In this document: in pieces, positions 7,770 to 16,699 of the stretch
Layout: every line of letters begins with the position of its first letter
Numbering within the stretch: the first letter of the stretch is position 1
NCBI RefSeq assembly: GCF_012273515.2
Contig: NZ_CP050975.2
Span: 8,866,001 to 8,930,000 of the forward strand
Direction: 5' to 3'
DNA from: Streptomyces sp. RPA4-2
Lineage (GTDB): Bacteria > Actinomycetota > Actinomycetes > Streptomycetales > Streptomycetaceae
Length of the DNA stretch: 64,000 nucleotides
Notes under the pieces: generated by a model
What the model saw: only the letters and a program-made list of their open reading frames with translations
Told to the model about the DNA's origin: nothing
Databases searched by the model: none
Position numbers and translations under genes: made by a program

Positions 7770-8971
7770 TCAGGAGGCAGCGGGAGCGTGCTCCAGCTCG
7801 GAGACGGTTGTGGGCTCCTCGGTTCCTGCTTCGTGGCGTCGGGTGAGGTGGCGGTCCAGCAGAACGCTGCCCACGTGGGCGACCCCGAAGGCCGCGCCGA
7901 TCCAGGCCGTACCCGCCAGCCCCAGTCCCGTGTTGATCACGAGGCCGGATGCCAGGGGGGCGACGGCGATGCCGACGTTGAAGGCGGCGATGTTCACGGC
8001 GCCGCCGAGCGTCCTGGTCTCTCCGAGAATGGAGAAGACTCTGGCGTTGACTGCGGGGGTGACTCCGAAGTTGGCGGCGCCCAGGAGTACAACCAGCGAG
8101 ATCGTGACCCAGGCTACATGTGCGGTCACTGCGAGTGCCGCCGCGGTGACGATGAAGGCGGCCATGCCCACCAGCAGGAGTGTGAAGGGGGCGCGGTCGG
8201 CTACGCGTCCTCCGATGGTCAGGCCGATGAACGCGCCGACGCCGTAGAGTCCGAGCACGAGGGGTACCAGGCCTGTGCTGAGGCCGGTGACGTCCTCCAG
8301 CAGGGCTCCGAGGTAGGAGAAGATCGCGAATTGGGCGGCCACGGTCAGTGCGGTGGTGGCGTAGGCGACCCAGAGCCGCGGCTGCATCAGCGAGCGTACT
8401 TCCGTGGCCAGACGCGGCTGTGCCGTTGTCGTGTCCCGGCCGCCGGGCAGGGCGATGAGCAGTACGCTCGTGGACAGAGCGGTCATCGCGGCTACGGCCC
8501 AGAAGGCGGCTTCCCAGCCGCGTGCTGTGCGAGCAGGGTGCCGCCCGGGACACCGATGATCGTGGCCACGCTCAGTCCCGAGACGACCACTCCCATGGCC
8601 CGGCCCTGCTTGTCGGCGTCCACCAGCGAGATGGCCGCGACCGAGGCCATGGCCCAGAATCCGGCATATGCCACGGCCGACAGCACCCGCATGACCAGCA
8701 GGAATCCGAAGTGCGGGACGAGGGCGGCGCCGACGTGGGTCGCGATGAAGACGAGCTGGAAGCCGACCAGCGCGGCACGGCGCGGCATCTTCAGGGTCAC
8801 CAGGCTCATCAGCGGTGCTCCGACGAGCATGCCGATGGCGAAGGCGGACACCAGCATGCCAGCGGAGGTGAGGGGGATGTCGAGGTCCTGGGCGATGGAG
8901 GGCAGCACGCCGGAGAGCATGAATTCCGAGGTGCCCTGGGCGGAGATGCCCAGCCCAAGGACGTAGATCAC
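7770..8971 (-). pseudogene. MFS exporter (DHA1 type), frameshifted
   Basis: From GTG 8971 the frame reads IYVLGLGISAQGTSEFMLSG, the hallmark start of drug-efflux DHA1 transporters, with the loop motif LKMPRRAALVGFQ and several TM helices up to PGGTLLAQHAAG. At about 8520 one base is missing, and the rest continues in another frame (GWEAAFWAVAAMTALSTSVL) through the later TM helices to LEHAPAAS at 7770. Total length would be near 400 aa with 12 TM segments. There may be a second defect at the start, since an ATG 18 nt upstream (8989) is out of frame. The gene is divergent from the XRE regulator and probably was its target. Confidence 0.8.
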
Positions 8972-9134
8972 AAAGGGCGTGATTCATCTGCTTCGTGTGA
9001 GGAACGAGGGATAACCGGGTGCTGCGCTCGGCCGTGCGCGGCCCTTTCTCAGAAAGGGCCCGTTGCCGGCGAGGGCCACCTGTGGAGGCGGCGTTGCGTC
9101 CCGGTTCGCGTCCAGCATCCCGCCCGGGACAGGC

Positions 9135-9205
9135 GTGCGGACGCCTCGCGCGCGTCCTGCTGAACCTAGGTCTGGCTGGTCCACTCACCGGCCCGTCATG
9201 CCGCT
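9135..9205 (+). promoter_or_regulatory. Operator/promoter block shared by the two XRE regulators (copy 1)
   Basis: The core TGAACCTAGGTCTGGCTGG (from 9161) and CACCGGCCCGTCA recur upstream of the second regulator (11497-11570, opposite strand). The palindrome ACCTAGGT is at 9164-9171. Conservation continues through GTGCGGACGC on the outer side. The block sits between the divergent MFS gene and the regulator start at 9226, so it likely holds the promoters and the binding site of the regulator. Confidence 0.65.
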
Positions 9206-9225
9206 GTAGTGGTATCACTGGATGT

Positions 9226-10113
9226 ATGGATCAAAGCGACGAGCTCGGTGACTTCCTGCGCTCGCGGCGCGCCCGTCTGCGTCCCGAGGACGCGGGGGCG
9301 GCTTTCAGCGGCGGCGCGCGCCGGGTCCCGGGACTGCGCCGTGAAGAGGTCGCGCACCTGGCCGGGGTGAGCACGGACTACTACGCCCGTCTCGAACAGG
9401 GCCGGCACCCCCACGTCTCGGAGACGGTGCTGGAGGCGGTCGCCCGCGCGCTGCGCCTGGACGACACCGAACGCGGCTACCTCTTCGAACTCGCCCGACC
9501 CAAGTCCCCCAGCCCGGAACGGCGCCGTCCGGCCCCGCTGCCGCGCGTGCGTCCGGCGATCCACCAGATGCTGGACGTCCTCAACGCTGTCTCGCCAGCC
9601 CTGGTCCTCAACCACCGCAGCGACGTCCTGGCAGTTAACCATCTTGCCAAGGCGCTGATCACGGACTTCGACGCACTGCCGCACCGCGACCGCAACCTCG
9701 CCCGATTCATCCTGCTCCAGCCCGCCGCCCGTGACCTCTACCAGGACTGGGACCGGGTCGCGGAGGCGTTCGTCGCCAGTCTTCGTCTGGCTGCCGGACG
9801 TCATCCCGACGACCGCCTGCTGAACGAATTCGTGGGGGAGCTGTCCATCAAGGTTCCCGAGTTCTCCACCTGGTGGGCCGGCCACCGCGTGGACCAGTGC
9901 GCCCACGGCACCCGGCTCCTCGTTCACCCCGTGGTCGGCGAACTCACCCTCTCCTACGAGATTCTGGCCCTGCCCGCCGACCCTGACCTGAGTATCTGCC
10001 TCTACACCGCGGAACCTGGTTCGGCCTCTGCGGAGACGCTCAGCATGCTCGCCAGCTGGAGTGCCCCGACGGGCCTACGAGGGCGCAGCTCCTCCGAGGC
10101 ACCCTCAAGTTGA
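9226..10113 (+). CDS. XRE-family regulator with MmyB-like ligand domain (copy 1)
   Basis: Start ATG 9226 (MDQSDELGDFLRSRRARLRP). The N-terminal helix-turn-helix spans residues 35-62: VPGLRREEVAHLAGVSTDYY, then ARLEQGRHPHVS. A C-terminal MmyB-like sensor domain follows (LVLNHRSDVLAVNHLAKALI, FSTWWAGHRVDQCAHGT, HPVVGELTLSYEILALPAD). In Streptomyces these regulators usually repress an adjacent divergent oxidoreductase or exporter and respond to small molecules, possibly fatty-acid-like. The protein is about 85% identical to the product of 10589-11476. Its divergent neighbour is the frameshifted MFS exporter. Confidence 0.9.
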   Translation: MDQSDELGDFLRSRRARLRPEDAGAAFSGGARRVPGLRREEVAHLAGVSTDYYARLEQGRHPHVSETVLEAVARALRLDDTERGYLFELARPKSPSPERRRPAPLPRVRPAIHQMLDVLNAVSPALVLNHRSDVLAVNHLAKALITDFDALPHRDRNLARFILLQPAARDLYQDWDRVAEAFVASLRLAAGRHPDDRLLNEFVGELSIKVPEFSTWWAGHRVDQCAHGTRLLVHPVVGELTLSYEILALPADPDLSICLYTAEPGSASAETLSMLASWSAPTGLRGRSSSEAPSS

Positions 10114-10588
10114 CTCCCAAAGGTCGTCCGTAATTTCGGCTTCCGTGTGACCTGCGGCAGCAGTCCTGCCGCTGCCGCGATGTGTTGTGCCCTCGTCTGC
10201 GCGGTCCCGGGCGATGGCCGGCTCCTCTGCGGACTCCCAGGACCGCGCATGGAGACAGGTGTTCTGTACATTCCGGCGTCGAGGCCGTTCGCCACTGACG
10301 GGATATTCGAGACTCGATCCGATGATCAGGCCGACGCCCGTAACGGGGAGCCTGCGGGCCACGTTGCAGTGTCTTCGACTGCGTCCCGGTAGAACACCTC
10401 GTGCATGTCACGGCTCACATATGCGATGTGCGGGTCAGCACTGCGTCGATGAAATGGCGCTGGAATCGCTGCCGCGAGTTCAGTGCCGCATGACCTCGGC
10501 GGCCGTCGGCCCTCCTCCGAAGGGAGTCTGGATGAGCGTGGACGTCATGGTCTCAAGTCCTCGTCACTGATCGGCCGCCTGTTCCTCA
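10114..10588. other. Spacer between convergent XRE paralogues
   Basis: No supported gene. It contains the hairpin at 10154-10178 and otherwise unremarkable GC-rich sequence. Several short frames on both strands lack protein-like composition. Confidence 0.4.
10154..10178 (+). terminator. Hairpin after XRE copy 1
   Basis: GCGGCAGC (10154-10161) pairs with GCTGCCGC (10171-10178) across a 9-nt loop, 41 nt past the stop codon. There is no T tract. Confidence 0.4.
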
Positions 10589-11476
10589 TCAGCCGTACGG
10601 TGCCTGGGAGGGGGCGGCCTCGTGTGTGTTCGTCGGTGTGGTCCAGCTGGCGAGCAGGCGGAGTGTTTCCGCGGAGGCGGAGCCGGGTTCGGTGGTGTAG
10701 AGCACGATGCTCTGGTCAGGGTCGGCGGGCAGAGCCAGCGTTTCGTAGGAGAGGGTGAGCTCGCCGACCACGGGGTGAAAAAGGCGTTGGGTGCCGTGGG
10801 CGCACTGGTCCACGCGGTGGCCGGCCCACCAGGTGGAGAACTCGGGAACCTTGATGGACAGCTCCCCGACGAGTTCGTTCAGCAGGCGGTCGTCGGGATG
10901 GCGTCCGGAGGCCAGGCGCAGACTGGCGACGAAGGTCTCCGCCACCCGGTCCCAGTCCTGATAGAGGTCACGGGCGCCGGGGTGGAGCAGGATGAATCGG
11001 GCGAGGTTGCGGTCGCGGTGCGGCAGTGCGTCGAAGTCGGCGATCAGCGCCTTGGCCAGATCGTTAGCCCCCAGGACGTCGCTGCGGTGGTTGATGACGA
11101 CGGCCGGTGAGACGTCGTTCAGGACGTCCAGCACCTGGTGGATCGGCTGCCGCATGCGTGGTGCGCGGGCGGGACGGCTCCGGTGGCGTCCGGCTTCCCT
11201 GGGTCGGGCGAGTTCGAAGAGGTAGCCGCGTTCGGTGTCGTCCAGGCGCAGCGCGCGGGCGACCGCCTCCAGCACCGTCTCCGAGACGTGGGGGTGCCGG
11301 CCCTGTTCGAGACGGGCGTAGTAGTCCGTGCTCACCCCGGCCAGGTGCGCGACCTCTTCACGGCGCAGTCCCGGGACCCGGCGCGCGCCGCCGCTGAAAG
11401 CCGCCCCCGCGTCCTCGGGACGCAGACGGGCCCGCCGCGAGCGCAGGAAGTCACCCAGTTCGCCGTCGTCGTTCAT
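10589..11476 (-). CDS. XRE-family regulator with MmyB-like ligand domain (copy 2)
   Basis: Start ATG 11476 (MNDDGELGDFLRSRRARL). It has the same length and architecture as the gene at 9226-10113. The HTH region is identical, and substitutions cluster in the linker (REAGRHRSRPARAPRMR against KSPSPERRRPAPLPRVR) and at the C-terminus. The two genes form a large inverted repeat in convergent orientation. This copy is divergent from the MBL-fold hydrolase at 11811, its likely target. A recent duplication followed by relocation beside a different target gene would explain the pattern. Confidence 0.9.
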   Translation of the reverse strand: MNDDGELGDFLRSRRARLRPEDAGAAFSGGARRVPGLRREEVAHLAGVSTDYYARLEQGRHPHVSETVLEAVARALRLDDTERGYLFELARPREAGRHRSRPARAPRMRQPIHQVLDVLNDVSPAVVINHRSDVLGANDLAKALIADFDALPHRDRNLARFILLHPGARDLYQDWDRVAETFVASLRLASGRHPDDRLLNELVGELSIKVPEFSTWWAGHRVDQCAHGTQRLFHPVVGELTLSYETLALPADPDQSIVLYTTEPGSASAETLRLLASWTTPTNTHEAAPSQAPYG

Positions 11477-11496
11477 GCGGCCAGTGTGCTCCCCGT

Positions 11497-11570
11497 AGCG
11501 GCGTGACGGGCCGGTGAAGGTGGACCAGCCAGACCTAGGTTCAGCAAGGCGCCCTTGGAGCGTCCGCACC
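11497..11570 (-). promoter_or_regulatory. Operator/promoter block shared by the two XRE regulators (copy 2)
   Basis: Read on the minus strand, this matches 9135-9205: GTGCGGACGC, then TTGCTGAACCTAGGTCTGG, then CACCGGCCCGTCA, then GCCGCT. The palindrome ACCTAGGT lies at 11533-11540. It sits between the regulator and the divergent MBL-fold gene, whose start is 240 nt away. The rest of the spacer up to 11810 shows no gene. Confidence 0.65.
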
Positions 11571-11810
11571 CGCGCAAAGCAGGTCATGCTGACTGAAAAG
11601 CGACGGCCTTCTCCGGCGAGGAAGCCACAGGACCTCCCTGCACCGGGGCTGGGGAAAGGAGCGGCTGTCCTGCACCAGCCCGCTGTCGCCTCGAAGACCG
11701 CGCTGCCGCAGGCGCCAGGCCCGAGCCGGCCCTCACGCGGCCCCTGAGAACCCCACCACGAGACACCCCTCCGCCCCAGCCCTGGGGCGGGCCACCCAAA
11801 GGAGATCACC

Positions 11811-12719
11811 ATGACCGAGTTCGCGCCTGTACCCGACTTCGCCCTGGGCCCGGACATCCCGGAGTCCGGGTACGTCGTCCAGGACCTGGGCGGCGGTGCC
11901 CACTTCGTCACCCAGGGGATGATCAACACGATGTTCGTGGAGACGAAGAACGGTGTCGTCCTCGTGGACGCCTCACCGTTCCTGGGGGACAAACTGCTGA
12001 AGGCGATCGAGTCGGTCACCCCCAAGCCGGTCACCCACCTGATCTACAGCCACGCGCACGCCGACCACATCGGGGCAGCTCACCTGCTGAAGCGGGACGG
12101 CATGAAGATCATCTCGCATGAGATCACCGGCGAGTTCATCAAGGAGGTCAAGAACGACGACCGGCGTCCCCTGCCCACCGAGACCTTCAGTGGCCGACGC
12201 AAGGAGATGGACATCGACGGGGTGCGGTTCGTCCTCGACTACACGGGAGACTGGCACCAGGCCGGCAACCTGTTCATCCACCTGCCGGAGCTGAAGCTCA
12301 TGGGAGCGATGGACAGCTTCACTCCGAAGAACGCGCCGTTCTTCCGCCTGTACTTCTCCGCGCACGTGCCCGCGTACTTCGACGCCATGGACCAGTTGCT
12401 GGAGTACGACTACGAGACCATCGTCACCGGCCATATGGCCCTGCCCGGTACGCCCGAGGACGTGGCGACGAACCGGGAGTACATCCGGGACCTGCGCGCC
12501 GCCGCTTCCGAAGCACTGCGCACGGTCGACATGAAGGAAGCGTCGGCCGCCGCCAAGGTGCCGGCCAACAACAAGCAGGCGGAAATCAAGGTCTGGATGG
12601 ATGCGGTCACCGCCCGCGCGGTCGAACTCATGCCGTCCTGGGAAAAGCGCCTGGGAGGAACCGACATCTTCCTCACCGACAACCTCAACGCCACCGCGTG
12701 GAGCGCCTTCATCGACTAG
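11811..12719 (+). CDS. MBL-fold metallo-hydrolase
   Basis: A strong site (AAAGGAGATCACC) precedes ATG 11811. The metal-binding motif HAHADH is at residues 81-86, with the preceding strand VVLVDASPF and later histidines in DYTGDWHQAGNLF and VTGHMALPGTP. The 302-residue length fits single-domain MBL hydrolases of the lactonase/quinone-type group. There is no signal peptide, so it is cytoplasmic. It is divergent from XRE copy 2 and is followed 75 nt later by a DinB-like enzyme, so both may be under the same regulator. The substrate is unknown. Confidence 0.85.
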   Translation: MTEFAPVPDFALGPDIPESGYVVQDLGGGAHFVTQGMINTMFVETKNGVVLVDASPFLGDKLLKAIESVTPKPVTHLIYSHAHADHIGAAHLLKRDGMKIISHEITGEFIKEVKNDDRRPLPTETFSGRRKEMDIDGVRFVLDYTGDWHQAGNLFIHLPELKLMGAMDSFTPKNAPFFRLYFSAHVPAYFDAMDQLLEYDYETIVTGHMALPGTPEDVATNREYIRDLRAAASEALRTVDMKEASAAAKVPANNKQAEIKVWMDAVTARAVELMPSWEKRLGGTDIFLTDNLNATAWSAFID

Positions 12720-12794
12720 GACGACGCCCTACGAATGAGGGGCGAACCTCGGCGATTGCGTTCGTCGCAGTCGACTTCGCAGAAGGGATGCCGC

Positions 12795-13403
12795 ATGCTG
12801 CCGACGACGAGGGCGGAACAGTTGGCACAGAGCATCGATCTGGTCGTGGACGCCGTACGCGGTGCACCGGTCGACCAGTATCACAACCCGACGCCGTGTT
12901 CGGCGTGGACGGTGAAAGACCTCGTCAATCACATCGCCATGATGCTGCTGATGACGAGAGACGCGGGCACCCGCACTGCATCGGATCCGGGCCTGCTGAC
13001 CGCGAACCCGGTGCCCCTCCTCGCCGGGCGACCGGAGTCCGAGTGGACGTTGCTCCTGGCCGGCAGAGCGGAACCGGCGGCCGAGGCCTGGTCCGAGCCG
13101 GCAGCGTGGGAGGGCGAGGCCGGTCTCGGCGGACCGCCCATGCCCGCGACCGCGCTCGGCGGGATCCTGATCGCCGAATTCACCGTCCACGCCTGGGACA
13201 CGGCAGCAGCCACCGGACAACGGCGCATCATTCCGGCGGCCTTGGCCGAAGCCACGTTCGCGACATACTGGCGTGAGGCACCCCGCATGCGCAGTCTCGG
13301 CCTTCTGGGTGACGAAATACCCCAAGACACAGACGCACCCGTGCTCGACCGCGCACTGGCCCTCACTGGCAGAAACCCCCGATGGACACCTACGGCGCAT
13401 TAG
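12795..13403 (+). CDS. TIGR03086-type metal-binding (DinB/MDMPI) protein
   Basis: Start ATG 12795 after AGAAGGG, giving MLPTTRAEQLAQSIDLVVDA. It has the signature of mycothiol-dependent maleylpyruvate-isomerase-like proteins: NPTPCSAWTVKDLVNHIA, then AEFTVHAWDTAAATG. The metal-ligand histidines should be those in VNHIA and TVHAWD. The family is a four-helix DinB fold that uses mycothiol in actinobacteria. It follows the MBL hydrolase in the same direction and may act with it in detoxification; that is inference from position. Confidence 0.8.
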   Translation: MLPTTRAEQLAQSIDLVVDAVRGAPVDQYHNPTPCSAWTVKDLVNHIAMMLLMTRDAGTRTASDPGLLTANPVPLLAGRPESEWTLLLAGRAEPAAEAWSEPAAWEGEAGLGGPPMPATALGGILIAEFTVHAWDTAAATGQRRIIPAALAEATFATYWREAPRMRSLGLLGDEIPQDTDAPVLDRALALTGRNPRWTPTAH

Positions 13404-13404
13404 G

Positions 13405-14313
13405 GACCTGAGGTGGCTCGGCGGCTGCGGGTGAGCCGGAAGTCGGCCTACCAGTGGCACCAGATGTGGAAGGAAGCAGGGGCGGCGGCGCTGGTCTCCC
13501 GCGGGCCCGGCGGGCAGCGCAACAAGCTCTCGCCGTACTGCCTGAACAAGCTGGCCGAGTACCTCGACCAGGGCCCGGCCGCGCACGGCTGGGTGGAGGA
13601 CCAAACGTGGACCGCTGCCCGGGTGGCCACGCTGATCGGCCAGAAGTTCCACGTCTCCTACAGAGTCTCCGGGGCCACCCGCCTCATGCACCGCCTCGGG
13701 TTCAGCCCGCAGATGCCGGTACGGCGGGTGGCCGAGCGCGACGAGCAGGCCGTGGAGCGTGGAAGGAGGCGACCTGGGCGGAGGTAAAAGAGCACGGGCG
13801 GCCTGCGGAGGATGGATTTGCTTCGAGAACGAAGCAGAGTTCACGGGCCCGCCGCCCCGAGGACGGACCTGGGGTCGGCGCGGCGTCACCCCAGTGGTGA
13901 CGGTCAGCGGCCGCCGCTCCGGACGCCTGTCCGTCGCCGGACTCATCGCGATACGGCCCGGGTCCAGGACCCAACTGTGCCACCGACTGCGGGTGCACCG
14001 CGATGGCAAGAACGAGCGCCGCAGCATGGGCGAGCGCGACTACATCCGGCTGATCGACGGCGTGCACCAGCTGGTCAAGGCGCCCATCGTGCTGGTGTGG
14101 GACCGGTTGAACACCCACGTCTCCCGCGCGATGCGCAAGATGATCGACGAGCGGGACTGGCTGACGGTGTTCCTGCTGCCGGCCTACTTGCCGGAGCTGA
14201 ACCCGGTCGAAGGACTGTGGGCCCACGTCAAGCGCAGCCTGGCCAATCTCGCCTCGGTGGCCCTCGACAGACTCGAGGCCCTCGTCCGCAACCGGCTCAA
14301 ACGCTTGCAGTAG
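13405..14313 (+). pseudogene. IS630-family transposase, multiply frameshifted
   Basis: It starts abruptly at [20 protein letters not shown], so about 35 N-terminal residues are missing. The HTH part continues to [20 protein letters not shown], shifts frame near 13757 ([17 protein letters not shown]), then shifts again near 13800 (GGWICFENEAEFTGPPPRGR). The catalytic C-terminus keeps Asp in LVWDRLNTHVS and Glu in LPELNPVEGLWAHVKRSL. The first catalytic Asp, normally CFEDEA, is Asn here. It abuts the stop of the preceding gene. Confidence 0.85.
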
Positions 14314-14425
14314 CGCCCCGCCGTCCTCAACGGCTTTCTCGCCGGTACCGGACTCGCCCTCGACGCGCCACCGTCACCCTGAACTCCGATTTCGGAAATC
14401 GGGCTGCCCGAATCATGCTTCCGAG

Positions 14426-14902
14426 TCAGAGCAACTGATCCAGTCGCACATTCATGCGCCGAAAACCAGCGGTGTCGTAGAACGCACGAGCGCCTTCATT
14501 GAAGTCCCAGACTTCTGTGACCAGGCGCCGACACCCTGCCTCGCGTCCCACTTCACGCACTGCTTCGAGCAGCGCCGAGCCGACGCCCATGCCGCTGGCA
14601 TCAGGGACTACCGCGATCTGGTCAAGAAGAATGACCAGGTCCGACCGGACCAGTGCACTGGAATCCCAGCTGACGACTCGAGCCTGGGCGTACCCAAGAG
14701 TTCTGCCGTCTGAGCTCTCGGCGACGAAGGCGGTGACTGCGGGGTCGGTCAGCCGGTCCAGGAAGAACGCCTCAAGGACGTCCTGCTCGGGCGAGCCGAT
14801 GAACAAGTCAGGACGGTGTCCCGCATGCAACTCATGAACGATGCCGTTCAGGCTTGCAAGCACGGGAGCATCGTCGGAGGAGGCAGTTCGTATCTTGATC
14901 AC
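14426..14902 (-). CDS. GNAT-family N-acetyltransferase
   Basis: Start GTG 14902 (VIKIRTASSDDAPVLASLNG); no better start is seen, although the frame is open upstream. The acetyl-CoA signature is VVPDASGMGVGSALLEAVRE (R/QxxGxG/A type). It ends with the usual EVWDFNEGARAFYDTAGFRR motif. Length 158 aa fits a single-domain GNAT. The substrate cannot be predicted; MIKIRxA..DA..LxxL openings are typical of RimI-like or small-molecule acetyltransferases. It is monocistronic on the minus strand. Confidence 0.9.
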   Translation of the reverse strand: MIKIRTASSDDAPVLASLNGIVHELHAGHRPDLFIGSPEQDVLEAFFLDRLTDPAVTAFVAESSDGRTLGYAQARVVSWDSSALVRSDLVILLDQIAVVPDASGMGVGSALLEAVREVGREAGCRRLVTEVWDFNEGARAFYDTAGFRRMNVRLDQLL

Positions 14903-15372
14903 GGCGACATCCTGGGCCGCCGCTCCAGTTGCTGTCACGCGGTTTTGGTCTGAGCGAGCGCCTACCGCTCGGCCCTTCAACAAATCTTCACCCCGAAGAG
15001 CCAACGTCAGTAAGCGTGGCGGCTCCGGACCCCATGCAAGCGAGCGCTTCCGGAAGTCGCACTCTGCTGATGCCGCCCGACATGACGGGCATGGTGTCCG
15101 CAGGGCCCAGGAACTCCGTGGCCGTTCATCCGGATGACATGTCCACCCTCCAGCTGATCGAGGCCTCAGACATCCACTGAGGGTGCTGCGGGCCACTCGG
15201 AACCGGAGGCCGCAACATGGCATGTGCCTGCGGGACACTCGTGGCCACCCTCGGTGCCGAAGTTGATGCGGTACCTCGCCTACCTGCCCGAGGGCCCGGT
15301 GATCGACTGGGCTGCCACCGACTCGCCGCCTGGGTCCGAAGGGTAGGCCGATTGGCGGTGCCTTGCAGGGAG
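14903..15372. other. Spacer with possible gene fragments
   Basis: No intact gene is supported. A plus-strand stretch at 15268-15348 reads MRYLAYLPEGPVIDWAATDS and stops, which may be the tail of a lost protein. Another short plus frame ends at 15180 with DDMSTLQLIEASDIH. Neither can be assigned. Confidence 0.3.
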
Positions 15373-15834
15373 TCAGGTGGTCTGCATCTCCCACTGCTGG
15401 GAGTTGCCGCCTGAGCACGGGACGAGTTTGACGAGGTGCTTGGCGTCCGCCCCTTCGCCGAGACAGGTTTTGGTCACGTTGTTGACCAGCTGGAACTCGA
15501 CGGTCGTGGGGGCCAGGACCCACAGGGCTGCCGGGTCGCTGGACAGGCACGGCTTCATCGTGGCCGCACCGTTGCGGGCCACCAAGCAGAGTCGGTCGCC
15601 CGCGTTCTGCCGCATGGCGGAGAGCTGGAAGGCTTCGTTGTTGATTAGCCAGGTTTGGTAGCCGCTGCCGTTGCAGTCGGTCGCGTAGGGCCCGTAGTCG
15701 GCTCGGTAGTCCAGGCAGCGGCCCGTGGCCTTGTTCTTGAAGTGCACGTAGGCCGATGCCGCGTTCGCCGTCGTCGGACTCAGGCCCCACGCCAGCACAG
15801 CGGCCGTGCTCACCGCGATAACCCTCTTCAGCAA
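15373..15834 (-). CDS. Secreted ricin-type (R-type) lectin domain protein
   Basis: Start ATG 15834 with a Sec signal peptide (MLKRVIAVSTAAVLAWGLSP, cleavage probably after ANA near residue 25). The mature part is one beta-trefoil domain with RICIN hallmarks: TGRCLDYRADYGPYATDCNG with YQTWLI, CLVARNGAATMKPCLS, CLGEG then LVPCSGGNSQQWEM. The QxW-type motifs are YQTW and SQQW. Such small lectins bind galactose-type sugars. No catalytic domain is attached, so it may be a free extracellular lectin. Confidence 0.85.
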   Translation of the reverse strand: MLKRVIAVSTAAVLAWGLSPTTANAASAYVHFKNKATGRCLDYRADYGPYATDCNGSGYQTWLINNEAFQLSAMRQNAGDRLCLVARNGAATMKPCLSSDPAALWVLAPTTVEFQLVNNVTKTCLGEGADAKHLVKLVPCSGGNSQQWEMQTT

Positions 15835-16010
15835 CGCCGTCTCCCTCGACCTCGTCCGGTGCTCCCACTGACGCTGAACAGTAAAGCGCCTATGCCGGCC
15901 GCCGGGTGCGCCAATGGCGGATTTGGGGAGCTATTGGGTCAGCCTCTGCGTGTCGGGTCAGAAGGCAGTCAGGAGCCGGGCATGTGAACGGAACCCTGCC
16001 CAGCGGGGAT

Positions 16011-16231
16011 CTATCGCGCGCGTAGCTCGTACGGGTTGATCTCCTCGTATCGATCGTCGGACTCGTCCCGACCGAAGCTCTCTTCCCAGCGTTCCGGCCA
16101 GTTCGCGGGGCCGCCAACCCGGAACCGGTCGTCGGCCCAACAGGGTTCGCCCACGCAGAAGCGTGCACCTGGGGTTGGTCGTCACCACTCCGACGGACGA
16201 ACTGCTCGTCGTAGATCAGGATGTGACCCAT
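16011..16231 (-). pseudogene. Small hypothetical gene with a frameshift
   Basis: The frame opens MGHILIYDEQFVRRSGDDQP and then loses sense near 16150. An adjacent frame continues FCVGEPCWADDRFRVGG, PANWPERWEESFGRDESDDR and NPYELRAR, ending at TAG (16011). The join gives a coherent acidic protein of about 75 aa, so I infer a 1-2 base indel. Family unknown. An indel in the assembly could also produce this. Confidence 0.5.
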
Positions 16232-16699
16232 GTCGTCGCGGTCCTCACGGACCGCCCTCCGGAAGTTCCGCAGGATTCAGCACGCGGTCGACTCCGCCCG
16301 ATCGGCGTCGACGACCCGGACCGACGCCGCCAGCGTTGCCCGGAGCCCGCCGGCCGCTGAACGCCGTGCACGATGCCAGGCACGTCCTTGTGCGCGAAGG
16401 GCGTGCCCGGCACTCCGGCCTGACGGGTGGAACGGTGGGTACCGAGGTCCGACGCCGCCCTGACCGCTACGGCCTGCCTTTCTGGTCCGGCACTCTCCCC
16501 GTGGTGACGGACCAGGCCTCTTCACGTCAGGTTCAGTCGCCGCGTTCCATAGTCCGCTCGGCACAGTGCACTACGCCCGGAAGTCCGGTATCCGTATTGT
16601 CGTATGCACCCGGCTCGCTGACTGGACGGCGGGGCATGCGGTCCCGCGCTCCGTTCGCACGCCACGCGGGACCGCCCACCCTCTGCATCCAGACCCAGT

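Noticed and set aside
14426..15868. GNAT frame extended 320 residues upstream
   Set aside because: The extra part overlaps the ricin-lectin gene and lacks protein character; GTG 14902 gives a normal GNAT.
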